From the NCBI RefSeq assembly GCF_032911225.1, contig NZ_CP136600.1, positions 3,038,001-3,102,000 on the forward strand: DNA of 64,000 bases, read 5' to 3'. Every line of letters begins with the position of its first letter. Position 1 is the stretch's first letter. The DNA is from Thalassotalea fonticola (GTDB lineage Bacteria; Pseudomonadota; Gammaproteobacteria; Enterobacterales; Alteromonadaceae). Made by a program: the position numbers and the translations under genes. The notes beneath the pieces were generated by a model. That model was not told the DNA's origin and did no database searches. It saw only the letters and a list, made by a program, of their open reading frames with translations. This document shows, piece after piece, positions 27,346 to 35,055 of the stretch.

Positions 27346-27420
27346 GCACACTTCTATTGCTTTTTATTGACCGTTTATGCGGTAACTCATCTCAATAAAT
27401 AATGTGGTATAGAAGTGTGC
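27346..27420 (+). terminator. compound 75-nt hairpin after TonB receptor gene
   Basis: Three nested stems are visible: GCACACTTCTAT with ATAGAAGTGTGC (12 bp), TTTATTGA with TCAATAAA (8 bp), and CCG with CGG around TTTATG. CTTTTCT follows. It is probably a rho-independent terminator, larger than usual. Confidence 0.65.
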
Positions 27421-27592
27421 CTTTTCTACAAAGGTGTTATTAATTGGAATACTAAATAGAAGCTAGTCCTAAAATTCGAAAATCATAGTAAAGATGCTGT
27501 TACTTTCGCTTTGCGAAGAAAGTGATCATTAATTCATGCTATCGAACAAACGAGTTGAAAAGGTAAGCCAAGAGAGCTTTATTATTTAGGTT

Positions 27593-27623
27593 AAAAATGC
27601 CCAGACTTACGTTGGGCATTTTT
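27593..27623. terminator. bidirectional terminator
   Basis: AAAAATGCCCA and TGGGCATTTTT form a perfect 11-bp stem with a 9-nt loop and U-tracts in both directions. It ends the minus-strand flavoprotein gene and backs up the receptor terminator. Confidence 0.8.
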
Positions 27624-27647
27624 AAATAATTGTTATCTTAACAATCT

Positions 27648-29075
27648 TCATTGTTCATTTTGAGTAACCGGGAAACCCATTTTCTCAACCATTCGTACCC
27701 AAGGTTTACGCCATCCGCCCTTTTCATCAAGGGTATCTAAAGCATACATGGTGATCTTGGCGCCAATCCAACGAAATGGCTCTGGCGGAATATAGCCAGG
27801 TAATGTTGTCGCAAATTTCATTTTAGTTTCCGGCGCATCGGTTTGCAATAGCACTTCCAAACCAACCCTTGCGCCAAAGCGCGTGGCGGTTACACCAAAC
27901 CCAGAGTAGCCACCAGCATAAATCATATCGCCATTATAATAATGCTGATAATGAACCGCCATGCGGGTTGTTAGTGCAATGGGGCCACTCCAGGCGTGCG
28001 AAAATTTAATATCAGTTAAGGTTGGAAACGTTTTATAAAAATTGTCGACTAAACGTATATAATTGTCTGCCACTTTATCTTGTTTTGGGTCGGTGTGATT
28101 ATTGAAAAAATAACCTAAACGGCCTCCAAAAAGAATACGGTTATCTGCAGTTAAACGCATATAATTCAATTGCGTACGAGTGTCGTATATACCTTGACGA
28201 TTCTTCCAGCCAATGACTTCCATTTGCTCATCGGTTAGCGGTTCAGTAACGACGATACGGTCACGAATCGCTGAAACCCGTTGCGTAATTTTATCGCTAC
28301 CTGCAGCAAATGCGTTAGTGGCTAACAGTACTTTTTGGGCTTTTACTGAGCCTGTTGGCGTTGTTACCAGCACACCTGGTTTTAAGTGCGTTGAACTAAC
28401 TAAAGGGCTATATTCAAAAACCCGAACTCCAAGCTGCATTGCAACTCTTTTAAGACCCCAAGCTAATTTGGCAGGGTGAACAGTACCGCTGCGTTTTTTC
28501 GACCATAAACCACCATGAAATAAAGGCGAATTAATTTCGTTTTTGATTTCATTTTTATCTAACAGGTGGGCATCATGTCCGTATTTTTTATATAATTTGT
28601 ACTCACTTTCTATATCAGCAATACCTTCATCACCGATTGAAACGGTTAGTTCGCCGCCCCATTCAATATCACAATCAATATTATGACGTTCAATGGTATC
28701 TCTAAAACCATCCATGTTGTCTTTGCCTAAGCGTTCTAGCTCATCCATCTCGTCAGGAAACAGCTTGGCTGCATTTGCTAGCCCATGCATAACTGATGAC
28801 GATAAAATAGCTGCAGGTCGACCTGATGCACCAATGGCAATGCATTGTGCTTCAATAATTACTACATCAAGTTCAGGGTTAGCTTCTTTGGCCTGTACCG
28901 CCGCCCAAAGGCCGGTAAAGCCAGCACCGACGATCAGCAGATCACAATTAATATTGTCTATAAGCGCAGGTTCTGCAGCAGGGGCAGCTTCATTATCTAA
29001 CCAATAAGGAAAGAATTTAGTTTTTAGTAATGCTTTTTCTGCATTTGATTGTATCGCCATAATAATATTGTCCAT
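27648..29075 (-). CDS. DAO-type FAD oxidoreductase, PuuB-like
   Basis: The product of about 475 residues has an N-terminal Rossmann FAD motif (LLIVGAGFTGLWAA) and the layout of the D-amino-acid-oxidase family, with a late GYSGFGVTATRFG segment that contacts FAD. It resembles gamma-glutamylputrescine oxidase PuuB and related amine oxidases. The open frame extends upstream to 29234, but those codons lie in the tandem-repeat array and are not family sequence, so I use the ATG at 29075. The ATG at 29060 is a second option; neither has a strong ribosome binding site. No puu partner gene is adjacent, so the substrate is uncertain. Confidence 0.82.
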   Translation of the reverse strand: MDNIIMAIQSNAEKALLKTKFFPYWLDNEAAPAAEPALIDNINCDLLIVGAGFTGLWAAVQAKEANPELDVVIIEAQCIAIGASGRPAAILSSSVMHGLANAAKLFPDEMDELERLGKDNMDGFRDTIERHNIDCDIEWGGELTVSIGDEGIADIESEYKLYKKYGHDAHLLDKNEIKNEINSPLFHGGLWSKKRSGTVHPAKLAWGLKRVAMQLGVRVFEYSPLVSSTHLKPGVLVTTPTGSVKAQKVLLATNAFAAGSDKITQRVSAIRDRIVVTEPLTDEQMEVIGWKNRQGIYDTRTQLNYMRLTADNRILFGGRLGYFFNNHTDPKQDKVADNYIRLVDNFYKTFPTLTDIKFSHAWSGPIALTTRMAVHYQHYYNGDMIYAGGYSGFGVTATRFGARVGLEVLLQTDAPETKMKFATTLPGYIPPEPFRWIGAKITMYALDTLDEKGGWRKPWVRMVEKMGFPVTQNEQ

Positions 29076-29887
29076 TATATGAGAGAGGCCAAAAAATTTA
29101 TCAGTTTGATGATTTTGTGTTGTTAGATTGCCAAGTGCACAAAATATTAACAATCCCACTATTAGGGGATAGAGGTTTTTCAACTTAATGAGCTTGCTGT
29201 GAAGTGCACAAAATATTAACAATCCCACATTCACTTAGGGGATAGAGGTTTTAAGCGTAATGAGCTTGCTGTGAAGTGCACAAAATATTAACAATCCCAC
29301 ATTCACTTAGGGGATAGAGGTTTTAAGCGTAATGAGCTTGCTGTGAAGTGCACAAAACATTAATAATCCCCCATTCACATAGTGGATATAGGTTTTAAGT
29401 TTAATGATCTTGCTGTGAAGTGCACAAAATATTAACAATCCCCCATTCACTTAGGGGATAGAGGTTTTTCAGCTTAATTATCTTGCTGTAAAGTGCACAA
29501 AACATTAATAATCCCCCATTCACATAGTGGATAGAGGTTTTAAGTTTAATGATCTTTCTGTGAAGAGCACAAAATATTAACAATCCCCCATTCACTTAGG
29601 GGATAGAGGTTTTTCAGCTTAATTATCTTGCTGTAAAGTGCACAAAATATTAACAATCCCCCATTCACTTAGGGGATAGAGGTTTTTAAGTTTAATTATC
29701 TTGCTGTGAAGTGCACAAAATATTAACAATCCCCCATTCACTTAGGGGATAGAGGTTGTTAGGAATAAAAGCTTTTTAAGGCTTAAGAATGTTTCAGTTT
29801 AATGGCTATGGATCTTAGAACAGATAATAAACTTGTTCTAAGGTTCAAAGTGATGGACAGATGTTGCTAATTACTACAGCAATGTAC
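29076..29887. other. 812-bp intergenic region dominated by repeats
   Basis: The region between the flavoprotein start and the LysR stop holds the tandem array (29133-29759) and about 130 bp of unique sequence on the LysR side. Short open frames inside the array are repeat translations and break where unit length changes from 72 to 73 bp. No other gene is visible. Confidence 0.7.
29133..29759. repeat. array of nine 72-73 bp tandem repeats
   Basis: Nine units begin with AAGTGCACAAAA-like sequence; the GTGCAC core (GAGCAC in one) starts at 29135, 29204, 29276, 29348, 29420, 29493, 29565, 29638 and 29711, giving steps of 69, 72, 72, 72, 73, 72, 73 and 73 bp. Each unit holds an AATCCCCCATT...AGGGGATAGAGG block that can form an ATCCCC/GGGGAT stem; two units carry AGTGGATA instead. 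The last unit ends at about 29759. There are no unique spacers between copies, so it is not CRISPR. It lies between two minus-strand genes. Confidence 0.93.
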
Positions 29888-30799
29888 TTATCTAAATATT
29901 TCGGCAACTAGTAACTTTATTAAAGGGTTCTCCTTTGCTTGTTTTTTATAAATGACCATATTATCTAAAGTGTAGTCAAAACCTGGTACGTCCAGCTTTT
30001 TAATACGACCTTGGTCAAGCCATGTTTTGGCAAAATAATCAGGTATAAAGCCAACATAACCACCCGACAACAGCAATACCATACGTCCTGACATATGGTT
30101 GGCTACAGCACGGTTAGGAAATTGGCTAAAGATTTTATGGAGCGTATTATTAACCGCATGACTGGTCGTAATTAAGTCACATTGCAAGACTTCTTCGGTA
30201 GTTACCTTACTGTGATTGAATAACGGGTGTTTATCGCCACAATACAAACTACCACAATGCGCATACAAAAATTTGTACTCTAAACCTGGCCGTTTACTAT
30301 AAGCAACATTAATAGCGATATCGGCTCGATTGTTCATGATGTCCAGATCAATCTCATTAGGCGCATGTGCTAAAACTTCCAATTCGACTTGCGGGGCTTT
30401 TTGTCGAAAACGGGCAATCGCCGGAGATAATTTTTCTTGTGTCAGTTGCAACCAGTCGTCCGGCAGAGCAATTCTTAATTTACCGGTTAATTCTGACTGA
30501 ATGGCATTAATGCGGCTGCGAAAGCTATCAAGCTGGGCAAACAGCTCAACGATGGCAATGTAAACTTCCTTTCCTTGTTCAGACAATGAAAATACCGTTC
30601 GACCACGGCCACGATGACAAAGATTAATACCTAAACGTTGCTCTAAGTCAGACATGTGAATGCTAATAGTTGAACGATTTATATTAAGCTCAAGCTCTGC
30701 CGCTCCATAGCCTCCACATTCAGCCACAGCTTTGAATACCCGCAGCAAGCGTAGATCTATATCACTAAGCTGCCCTCGTAATGTAGGTTTTGTATTCAT
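29888..30799 (-). CDS. LysR-family transcriptional regulator
   Basis: The 303-residue protein has a LysR helix-turn-helix at about residues 12-72 (AAELELNINRSTISIHMSDLEQRLGINLCHR) and a LysR-type effector domain (GKLRIALPDDW onward). AAGGC precedes the ATG. It diverges from the small ORF/ArgR-like pair, and the 209-bp gap between them contains three dyads, one of which includes a T-N11-A box typical of LysR sites. It may also control the PuuB-like flavoprotein downstream. The effector is unknown. Confidence 0.87.
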   Translation of the reverse strand: MNTKPTLRGQLSDIDLRLLRVFKAVAECGGYGAAELELNINRSTISIHMSDLEQRLGINLCHRGRGRTVFSLSEQGKEVYIAIVELFAQLDSFRSRINAIQSELTGKLRIALPDDWLQLTQEKLSPAIARFRQKAPQVELEVLAHAPNEIDLDIMNNRADIAINVAYSKRPGLEYKFLYAHCGSLYCGDKHPLFNHSKVTTEEVLQCDLITTSHAVNNTLHKIFSQFPNRAVANHMSGRMVLLLSGGYVGFIPDYFAKTWLDQGRIKKLDVPGFDYTLDNMVIYKKQAKENPLIKLLVAEIFR

Positions 30800-30840
30800 A
30801 GCTTGCCTTAATCAATCAAGTTAACTTTTTAAAGTTGACG

Positions 30841-30922
30841 GAACATTCATATTAGTCATTAAAGCCAGTGTTTTAAAGAACTTTGTTATGTTTGATAAAA
30901 TCAAACATAACTTTGAATGTTC
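30841..30922. promoter_or_regulatory. nested inverted repeats, candidate LysR operator
   Basis: A perfect 12-bp dyad GTTATGTTTGAT / ATCAAACATAAC (30885-30896, 30900-30911) with a 3-nt centre contains TTGATAAAATCAA, a T-N11-A box. It is enclosed by GAACATTCA (30841-30849) and TGAATGTTC (30914-30922). A further dyad AACTTTTTAAAGTT is at 30823-30836. The position between divergent genes suits LysR control of both. Confidence 0.6.
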
Positions 30923-31008
30923 ATTATATATTTTAACTTAAGGATAATTGTACAGTGTTCAAACTAACAATGATTAAAGCTACCAAATTGAAATATGGGA
31001 AGGGCAGC

Positions 31009-31143
31009 ATGCAAAATAGTAACAATACAAACACCGAAAGTGATATTGATAAGGGCATTGAAGAATCCATTCAACCTAATCAGGCGTTATCTTATGAAGC
31101 GGCCATTCGATTTTGGTTAGCATCAAATAGTCCCCAAGACTAG
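31009..31143 (+). CDS. small acidic hypothetical protein upstream of ArgR-like gene
   Basis: The 44-codon frame from the ATG at 31009 has GGAAGGG 5 bp upstream, a strong ribosome binding site. The frame continues upstream to 30955, but without such a site. The product is Asn/Glu-rich at the N-terminus and ends in ALSYEAAIRFWLASNSPQD, which could form an amphipathic helix. It ends 10 bp before the ArgR-like gene, so the two are probably co-translated. I do not recognise it. It could be a small partner protein or a leader peptide. Confidence 0.55.
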   Translation: MQNSNNTNTESDIDKGIEESIQPNQALSYEAAIRFWLASNSPQD

Positions 31144-31153
31144 GATATTCATC

Positions 31154-31630
31154 ATGCAACAAAGGTATAGTAAAGGGCAAAATAGACAGCTTCTGACAGC
31201 ATTTACGGCAATGCTTGAAGAAGGGGAATTTCGCACTCAAAACGAATTATCAGATCAGCTTTCGCAGTTGGGCTTTAACTCTATATCGCAACCAAAAATA
31301 TCAAGAATGTTAAAGCAAATGGGTGCAGTTAGAATTCGTAATGCAATGAACCATTCAATTTATAGTTTACCTATTCACTCTGAACAACAAGAAATTAAAG
31401 ACTCAATAAATGCGTTAGCACTTGAAGTAATTAATAATGGTGTGCAAATAATTTTGAAAACAACGTTTGGTGGCGGCGCAATTTTGGCTAACATTCTTGA
31501 CGATCTTGACGACTCATTTGGTATTCTCGCAACCATGGCAGTTGATAGCACGGTACTGATTATTCCAAGAGACATAAATAACATTGATGAACTTAGCAAT
31601 TCTATAAAGAAACTTGTTTGTTTAACGTAA
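31154..31630 (+). CDS. ArgR-family regulator, divergent paralogue
   Basis: The 158-residue protein has the ArgR N-terminal winged helix (GFNSISQPKISRMLKQMGAVRIRNA, about residues 40-64) and the C-terminal oligomerisation/arginine-binding domain. The usual AGDDT motif of the ligand pocket reads AVDST (residues 129-133), and the position usually held by Gln in PGAAQLIA is Ala (FGGGAILA). The pocket is thus altered, so it may respond to another ligand or to none. It lies far from the arg genes in this window (15 kb) and after a 44-codon ORF. Regulation of local genes is possible. The fold call is firm; the function is not. Confidence 0.85.
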   Translation: MQQRYSKGQNRQLLTAFTAMLEEGEFRTQNELSDQLSQLGFNSISQPKISRMLKQMGAVRIRNAMNHSIYSLPIHSEQQEIKDSINALALEVINNGVQIILKTTFGGGAILANILDDLDDSFGILATMAVDSTVLIIPRDINNIDELSNSIKKLVCLT

Positions 31631-31790
31631 AATAAAGCTGTTTACATGGGTTGTTGCATCGACAAACTCTATCCCCCTTTAATGGTATTACATGTTAAGC
31701 CTCTATTTGAAATAATACATTCAGATCACGGGGGCATACTTGTAGGTTTCATTGGCCATTAATTATTTGGCACTTTAATAGGTATATATT

Positions 31791-32213
31791 ATGAGAACTA
31801 GAAAAGATCGTATTCGTCATGCGATTGCTTTTGAAATTATTGGTTTAGCAATTCTTATTGGCGTAATGGGTCAGATGGGCTATGACATGGCGCATGTAGG
31901 ATTAATGGGAGTTTTCTTCTCGATTATCGCCACGTTCTGGAATTACGCCTTTAATGTCGGCTTCGATAATTTAATGTTGAAAATATTGAATACCATCAAG
32001 AAAACCTTCTGGTTGCGCGTTATGCACAGTTTGGCATTTGAAGCTGGATTATTAGTAATCACTATACCTGTTATCGCCTGGACGTTAAATCTTAGCTTAT
32101 GGCACGCTTTTATGATGGATATTGGTATGGTTATTTTCTATGTTGTCTATGCTTATCTTTTTAATCTTGCTTATGACAACATATATCCCATCGATGAAGG
32201 GCAATTATCCTAA
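31791..32213 (+). CDS. PACE-family (AceI-like) efflux protein
   Basis: The 140-residue protein has four hydrophobic segments in two tandem bacterial-transmembrane-pair domains. RKDRIRHAIAFEIIGL at the N-terminus carries the Glu15 position needed for proton coupling in AceI, and the second domain repeats the pattern with RVMHSLAFEAGLL. WNYAFNVGFD and FNLAYDNIYP end the two halves as is typical. PACE proteins export chlorhexidine and other cationic compounds; the natural substrate may be a polyamine. A LysR gene at 29888-30799 is near but not adjacent. The gene ends before the inverted repeat at 32281-32332. Confidence 0.88.
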   Translation: MRTRKDRIRHAIAFEIIGLAILIGVMGQMGYDMAHVGLMGVFFSIIATFWNYAFNVGFDNLMLKILNTIKKTFWLRVMHSLAFEAGLLVITIPVIAWTLNLSLWHAFMMDIGMVIFYVVYAYLFNLAYDNIYPIDEGQLS

Positions 32214-32280
32214 TGGTGATTTACTTATTAATTCACCACTATCTTTGTAGTCTAAACAGCCCACAGTTTTAGCCTCTTCA

Positions 32281-32332
32281 AATAATTGGGGTCAGGTCTA
32301 AATTAAATAATTTAGATCTGACCCAAATTATT
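32281..32332. repeat. near-perfect 24-bp inverted repeat, REP-like
   Basis: Arms at 32281-32304 and 32309-32332 match at 22 of 24 positions around an AAAT loop and contain GGGTCAGGTCT / AGATCTGACCC. This GGGTCAGRTCT core is common in dispersed marine gammaproteobacterial repeats linked to REP-associated (IS200-like) transposases. Between convergent genes it can also act as a terminator. Confidence 0.7.
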
Positions 32333-32340
32333 TCAGTTCA

Positions 32341-33168
32341 TTATGTTTGCGGTTTATAAAGTGCTAACAGCTCGCCAACTTTCTTCCTATTAGTACCTTT
32401 TTGACTGATCGTTCGCGCTACTTTAACCGACTTAATTTTAGAGGCATGTTCGTAAATTTTACGAGTCCAAATGGTGTCATGGTTAGAAATTAATACCGTA
32501 ACGTTTTTTTCTGCAGTTATTTCTTCTGCGGCATTGGCTAAATCAGCTTGTTCATCTAAACCGAAACCATTACCGGCATAACTAGTAAAGCTGGCAGTTT
32601 TACTTAATGGCACATAGGGTGGATCGCAGTAAATCACATCGCCATCTTTAGCTCTGGCAAATGTGTCACGGTAATTTTCACAAACAAACTCCGCTTTTTG
32701 TGCTTTGTCAGCAAAGTTAATTAATTCATTCTCAGGAAAGTATGGTCGTTTGTATTTGCCAAACGGCACATTGTAGCCGCCTTTAGAGTTATATCGACAC
32801 AAACCGTTATAACCATGCCTATTCATGTATAAAAACATTAAAGAGCGCTGATAAGGGTCGTCAGTAGCGTTAAACTGCTTTCTGATCTCATAGTACTCTT
32901 CACTAATATTATATTCAGGCATGAACAACCTGGCAGCATCATTAATAAACTGCTCAGGTTTAACTTGCAGGGTTTTATAAAGGTTGATTAAGTCTTTATT
33001 AATATCATTGAGAATATAGTTAGAATAATCAGTATTGAGGAATATGGAGCCGGCACCAGCAAAAGGTTCGATCAAGCAACTACCTTTAGGCAGCATTTTT
33101 CTGATCACATCGCTGAGGGTATATTTACCGCCCGCCCATTTTAAGAAAGCCCTTTGCTTGTTGATCAT
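32341..33168 (-). CDS. dam: DNA adenine methyltransferase Dam
   Basis: The 275-residue protein has FLKWAGGK near the N-terminus, the FAGAGSIF S-adenosylmethionine motif, and the catalytic DPPY motif (VIYCDPPYVPLS) at about residue 180. This is the Dam order of motifs for N6-methylation of adenine in GATC. It guides mismatch repair and replication timing. It follows aroB (78-bp gap) on the minus strand; damX, which lies between them in enterobacteria, is absent. The ribosome binding site is weak. Confidence 0.93.
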   Translation of the reverse strand: MINKQRAFLKWAGGKYTLSDVIRKMLPKGSCLIEPFAGAGSIFLNTDYSNYILNDINKDLINLYKTLQVKPEQFINDAARLFMPEYNISEEYYEIRKQFNATDDPYQRSLMFLYMNRHGYNGLCRYNSKGGYNVPFGKYKRPYFPENELINFADKAQKAEFVCENYRDTFARAKDGDVIYCDPPYVPLSKTASFTSYAGNGFGLDEQADLANAAEEITAEKNVTVLISNHDTIWTRKIYEHASKIKSVKVARTISQKGTNRKKVGELLALYKPQT

Positions 33169-33246
33169 ATTATTATTCTTATACTGCTTTATCGGCTTAC
33201 TTATCTTAGTGGGCGATTTTGTGTTTGAAATATGTGGAAAGCGTAA

Positions 33247-34311
33247 TCAGATCACGTGATGTAATTGCTCATGAGTAATGTTATCAAACATTTCAGACTT
33301 TCCAATGGCAGTAGGAATAATCAAACGTAATTTACCGCCTAAATTTTTCTTATCACGCGCCATGTGTTTGATGAAATCATCAAAGGTCATTGATGCCGGA
33401 GCTTTAATTGGTAGGTCAAAATAGACAATTAAATCGATAATCTGTTGTGTCTCGGCACTACTGATATAATTTAAATGTTCGGCTAATTGCGCAGCCTGCA
33501 CCATACCGGTGGCAACCGCTTCACCATGTAGCCAAACACCATAGCCCTGTTCGGCTTCTATGGCATGACCAAAGGTGTGGCCTAAATTTAATAATGCGCG
33601 AACGCCAGATTCTTTTTCATCCTGACTAACAATGTCCGCTTTATTTTGACAACAGCGTTGGATCATCTCGGCTAAAACAACTTTATCTTTTGCTTTAATC
33701 GCTGCTTTGTTGTTGCTTAGCCAATCAAAAAATTCTTTATCGCCTAAAATACCGTATTTTATTACTTCTGCCATACCCGCGTTAAATTCACGCACAGGTA
33801 AAGTAAATAAGCTATCAATATCAATCAACACCGCTTTAGGTTGATAAAAAGCACCGATCATATTCTTACCAAGCGGATGATTTACAGCCGTTTTACCACC
33901 AACAGAAGAATCAACTTGCGATAGCAACGTTGTTGGTATTTGAATAAAATCAATACCACGCTGATAACATGCTGCTGCAAATCCGGTAATATCACCAATG
34001 ACACCACCACCTAAAGCAATTAATGTTGAATCCCGGCCATGAGTATTAGCGAGCATATGCTCCATAATTTTTTCAAAATTAGCGAGACTCTTCTGCGCTT
34101 CACCATCAGCTAAAATTATTTCATCAACAATAAAATCAGACAATTGTTGTTTTAATGCTTCTAAATAAAGTGGCGCAACAACAGTGTTAGTAACAATACA
34201 AACACGTTTGCTATTGATATGTTTAGGCAAAGGGCTATTGTTTGATAATAACCCTGATTCGATATAGATAGGATAGCTACGTTCATCTAATGAAACGTTT
34301 AGGCTGGCCAT
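33247..34311 (-). CDS. aroB: 3-dehydroquinate synthase
   Basis: The 354-residue protein matches AroB throughout: [50 protein letters not shown] is the NAD and substrate-binding core, and [13 protein letters not shown] holds Zn ligands. It converts DAHP to 3-dehydroquinate in the shikimate pathway. It starts 6 bp after aroK stops, so translation is probably coupled. Confidence 0.97.
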   Translation of the reverse strand: MASLNVSLDERSYPIYIESGLLSNNSPLPKHINSKRVCIVTNTVVAPLYLEALKQQLSDFIVDEIILADGEAQKSLANFEKIMEHMLANTHGRDSTLIALGGGVIGDITGFAAACYQRGIDFIQIPTTLLSQVDSSVGGKTAVNHPLGKNMIGAFYQPKAVLIDIDSLFTLPVREFNAGMAEVIKYGILGDKEFFDWLSNNKAAIKAKDKVVLAEMIQRCCQNKADIVSQDEKESGVRALLNLGHTFGHAIEAEQGYGVWLHGEAVATGMVQAAQLAEHLNYISSAETQQIIDLIVYFDLPIKAPASMTFDDFIKHMARDKKNLGGKLRLIIPTAIGKSEMFDNITHEQLHHVI

Positions 34312-34317
34312 TTGGTG

Positions 34318-34836
34318 TTAAAAGTCCAGACGTTCGACGATTTTATTGGCGACAATTTTTGCGCTTTGGTCGTCAGTTTGAACGATCACATCAGCAATTT
34401 CTTCGTATAAAGGATTACGCTCTACCGCTAGGTTTTCTAGCACAGTTCGCGGCTCTTCTTTGGTTTGAAGTAATGGACGACGACGATCACGCTGGGTGCG
34501 GGCAACTTGCTTATCGATAGTAGTTTCTAAATAAACTACAACGCCGCGTGCTGATAGGTGATTACGAATTTGATCGCTAATTACTGAACCACCACCAGTG
34601 GCTAGTACTATGCCCTGCATCAAAGATAAATCTTCAATTACAGTTTCTTCACGCTTTCTAAAGCCCTCTTCACCTTCAAGATCAAACACCCATGCGATGT
34701 CTGCACCGGTACGACGTTCAATTTCTTGGTCTGAGTCAAAAAATTCTAGGTGTAGCTTATCAGCTAATTCTCGACCAATTGTGCTTTTGCCTGCGCCCAT
34801 TGGGCCAATTAGGAAAATGTTACGTTTTTCTGCCAT
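34318..34836 (-). CDS. aroK: shikimate kinase I
   Basis: The 172-residue protein has the P-loop [15 protein letters not shown] (residues 11-25), the shikimate-binding [11 protein letters not shown] and the LATGGGSV motif. RDRRRPLLQ is the lid segment. It phosphorylates shikimate with ATP. It pairs with aroB downstream, as in most gammaproteobacteria, and follows the pil operon after a 219-bp gap. An ACAATCTA/TAGATTGT dyad at 34993-35040 in that gap is only a weak candidate for a pilQ terminator. Confidence 0.97.
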   Translation of the reverse strand: MAEKRNIFLIGPMGAGKSTIGRELADKLHLEFFDSDQEIERRTGADIAWVFDLEGEEGFRKREETVIEDLSLMQGIVLATGGGSVISDQIRNHLSARGVVVYLETTIDKQVARTQRDRRRPLLQTKEEPRTVLENLAVERNPLYEEIADVIVQTDDQSAKIVANKIVERLDF

Positions 34837-35055
34837 GAGATTCTTTAATACTCGTAAATTGTTATACCAAAGCGAAGAATATTAAGTCAACTTGGTATTT
34901 GTTAACGAAATTGAGGACACTCCTCGAAAAAATTAAGGGCGCAATTATCGCAATTCTTATAGACAAATTGCAAGCATGCGCCTTAAAAAAATACAATCTA
35001 ACGTAATTTACTTATTGTTAAAGTCGATTAGCTAGATTGTTATTTGCGATTTCGT

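Larger units (their letters stand above)
27331..27647. other. 317-bp intergenic gap with two terminators
   Basis: The gap between convergent genes holds the compound hairpin (27346-27420), a small self-complementary stretch around 27502-27523 (ACTTTC/GAAAGT or TTCGC/GCGAA), and the bidirectional terminator at 27593-27623. I see no gene in it. Confidence 0.6.

Noticed and set aside
29076..29234. N-terminal extension of the PuuB-like flavoprotein
   Set aside because: These codons are mostly translated repeat sequence and lie before the family's conserved start; the protein is complete from 29075.
29401..29595. Short minus-strand gene inside the repeat array
   Set aside because: The translation is just the 24-codon repeat read in frame; it breaks when unit length is 73 bp and has no ribosome binding site.
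29133..29759. CRISPR array
   Set aside because: The units follow each other without unique spacers, the period is 72-73 bp, and no cas gene is present.
32281..32332. Intact insertion sequence
   Set aside because: Only a 52-bp inverted repeat is present; there is no transposase gene or target duplication.
34993..35040. pilQ terminator (ACAATCTA/TAGATTGT)
   Set aside because: The stem is 8 bp, AT-rich and the loop is 32 nt with no clear U-tract, so it is too weak to call.
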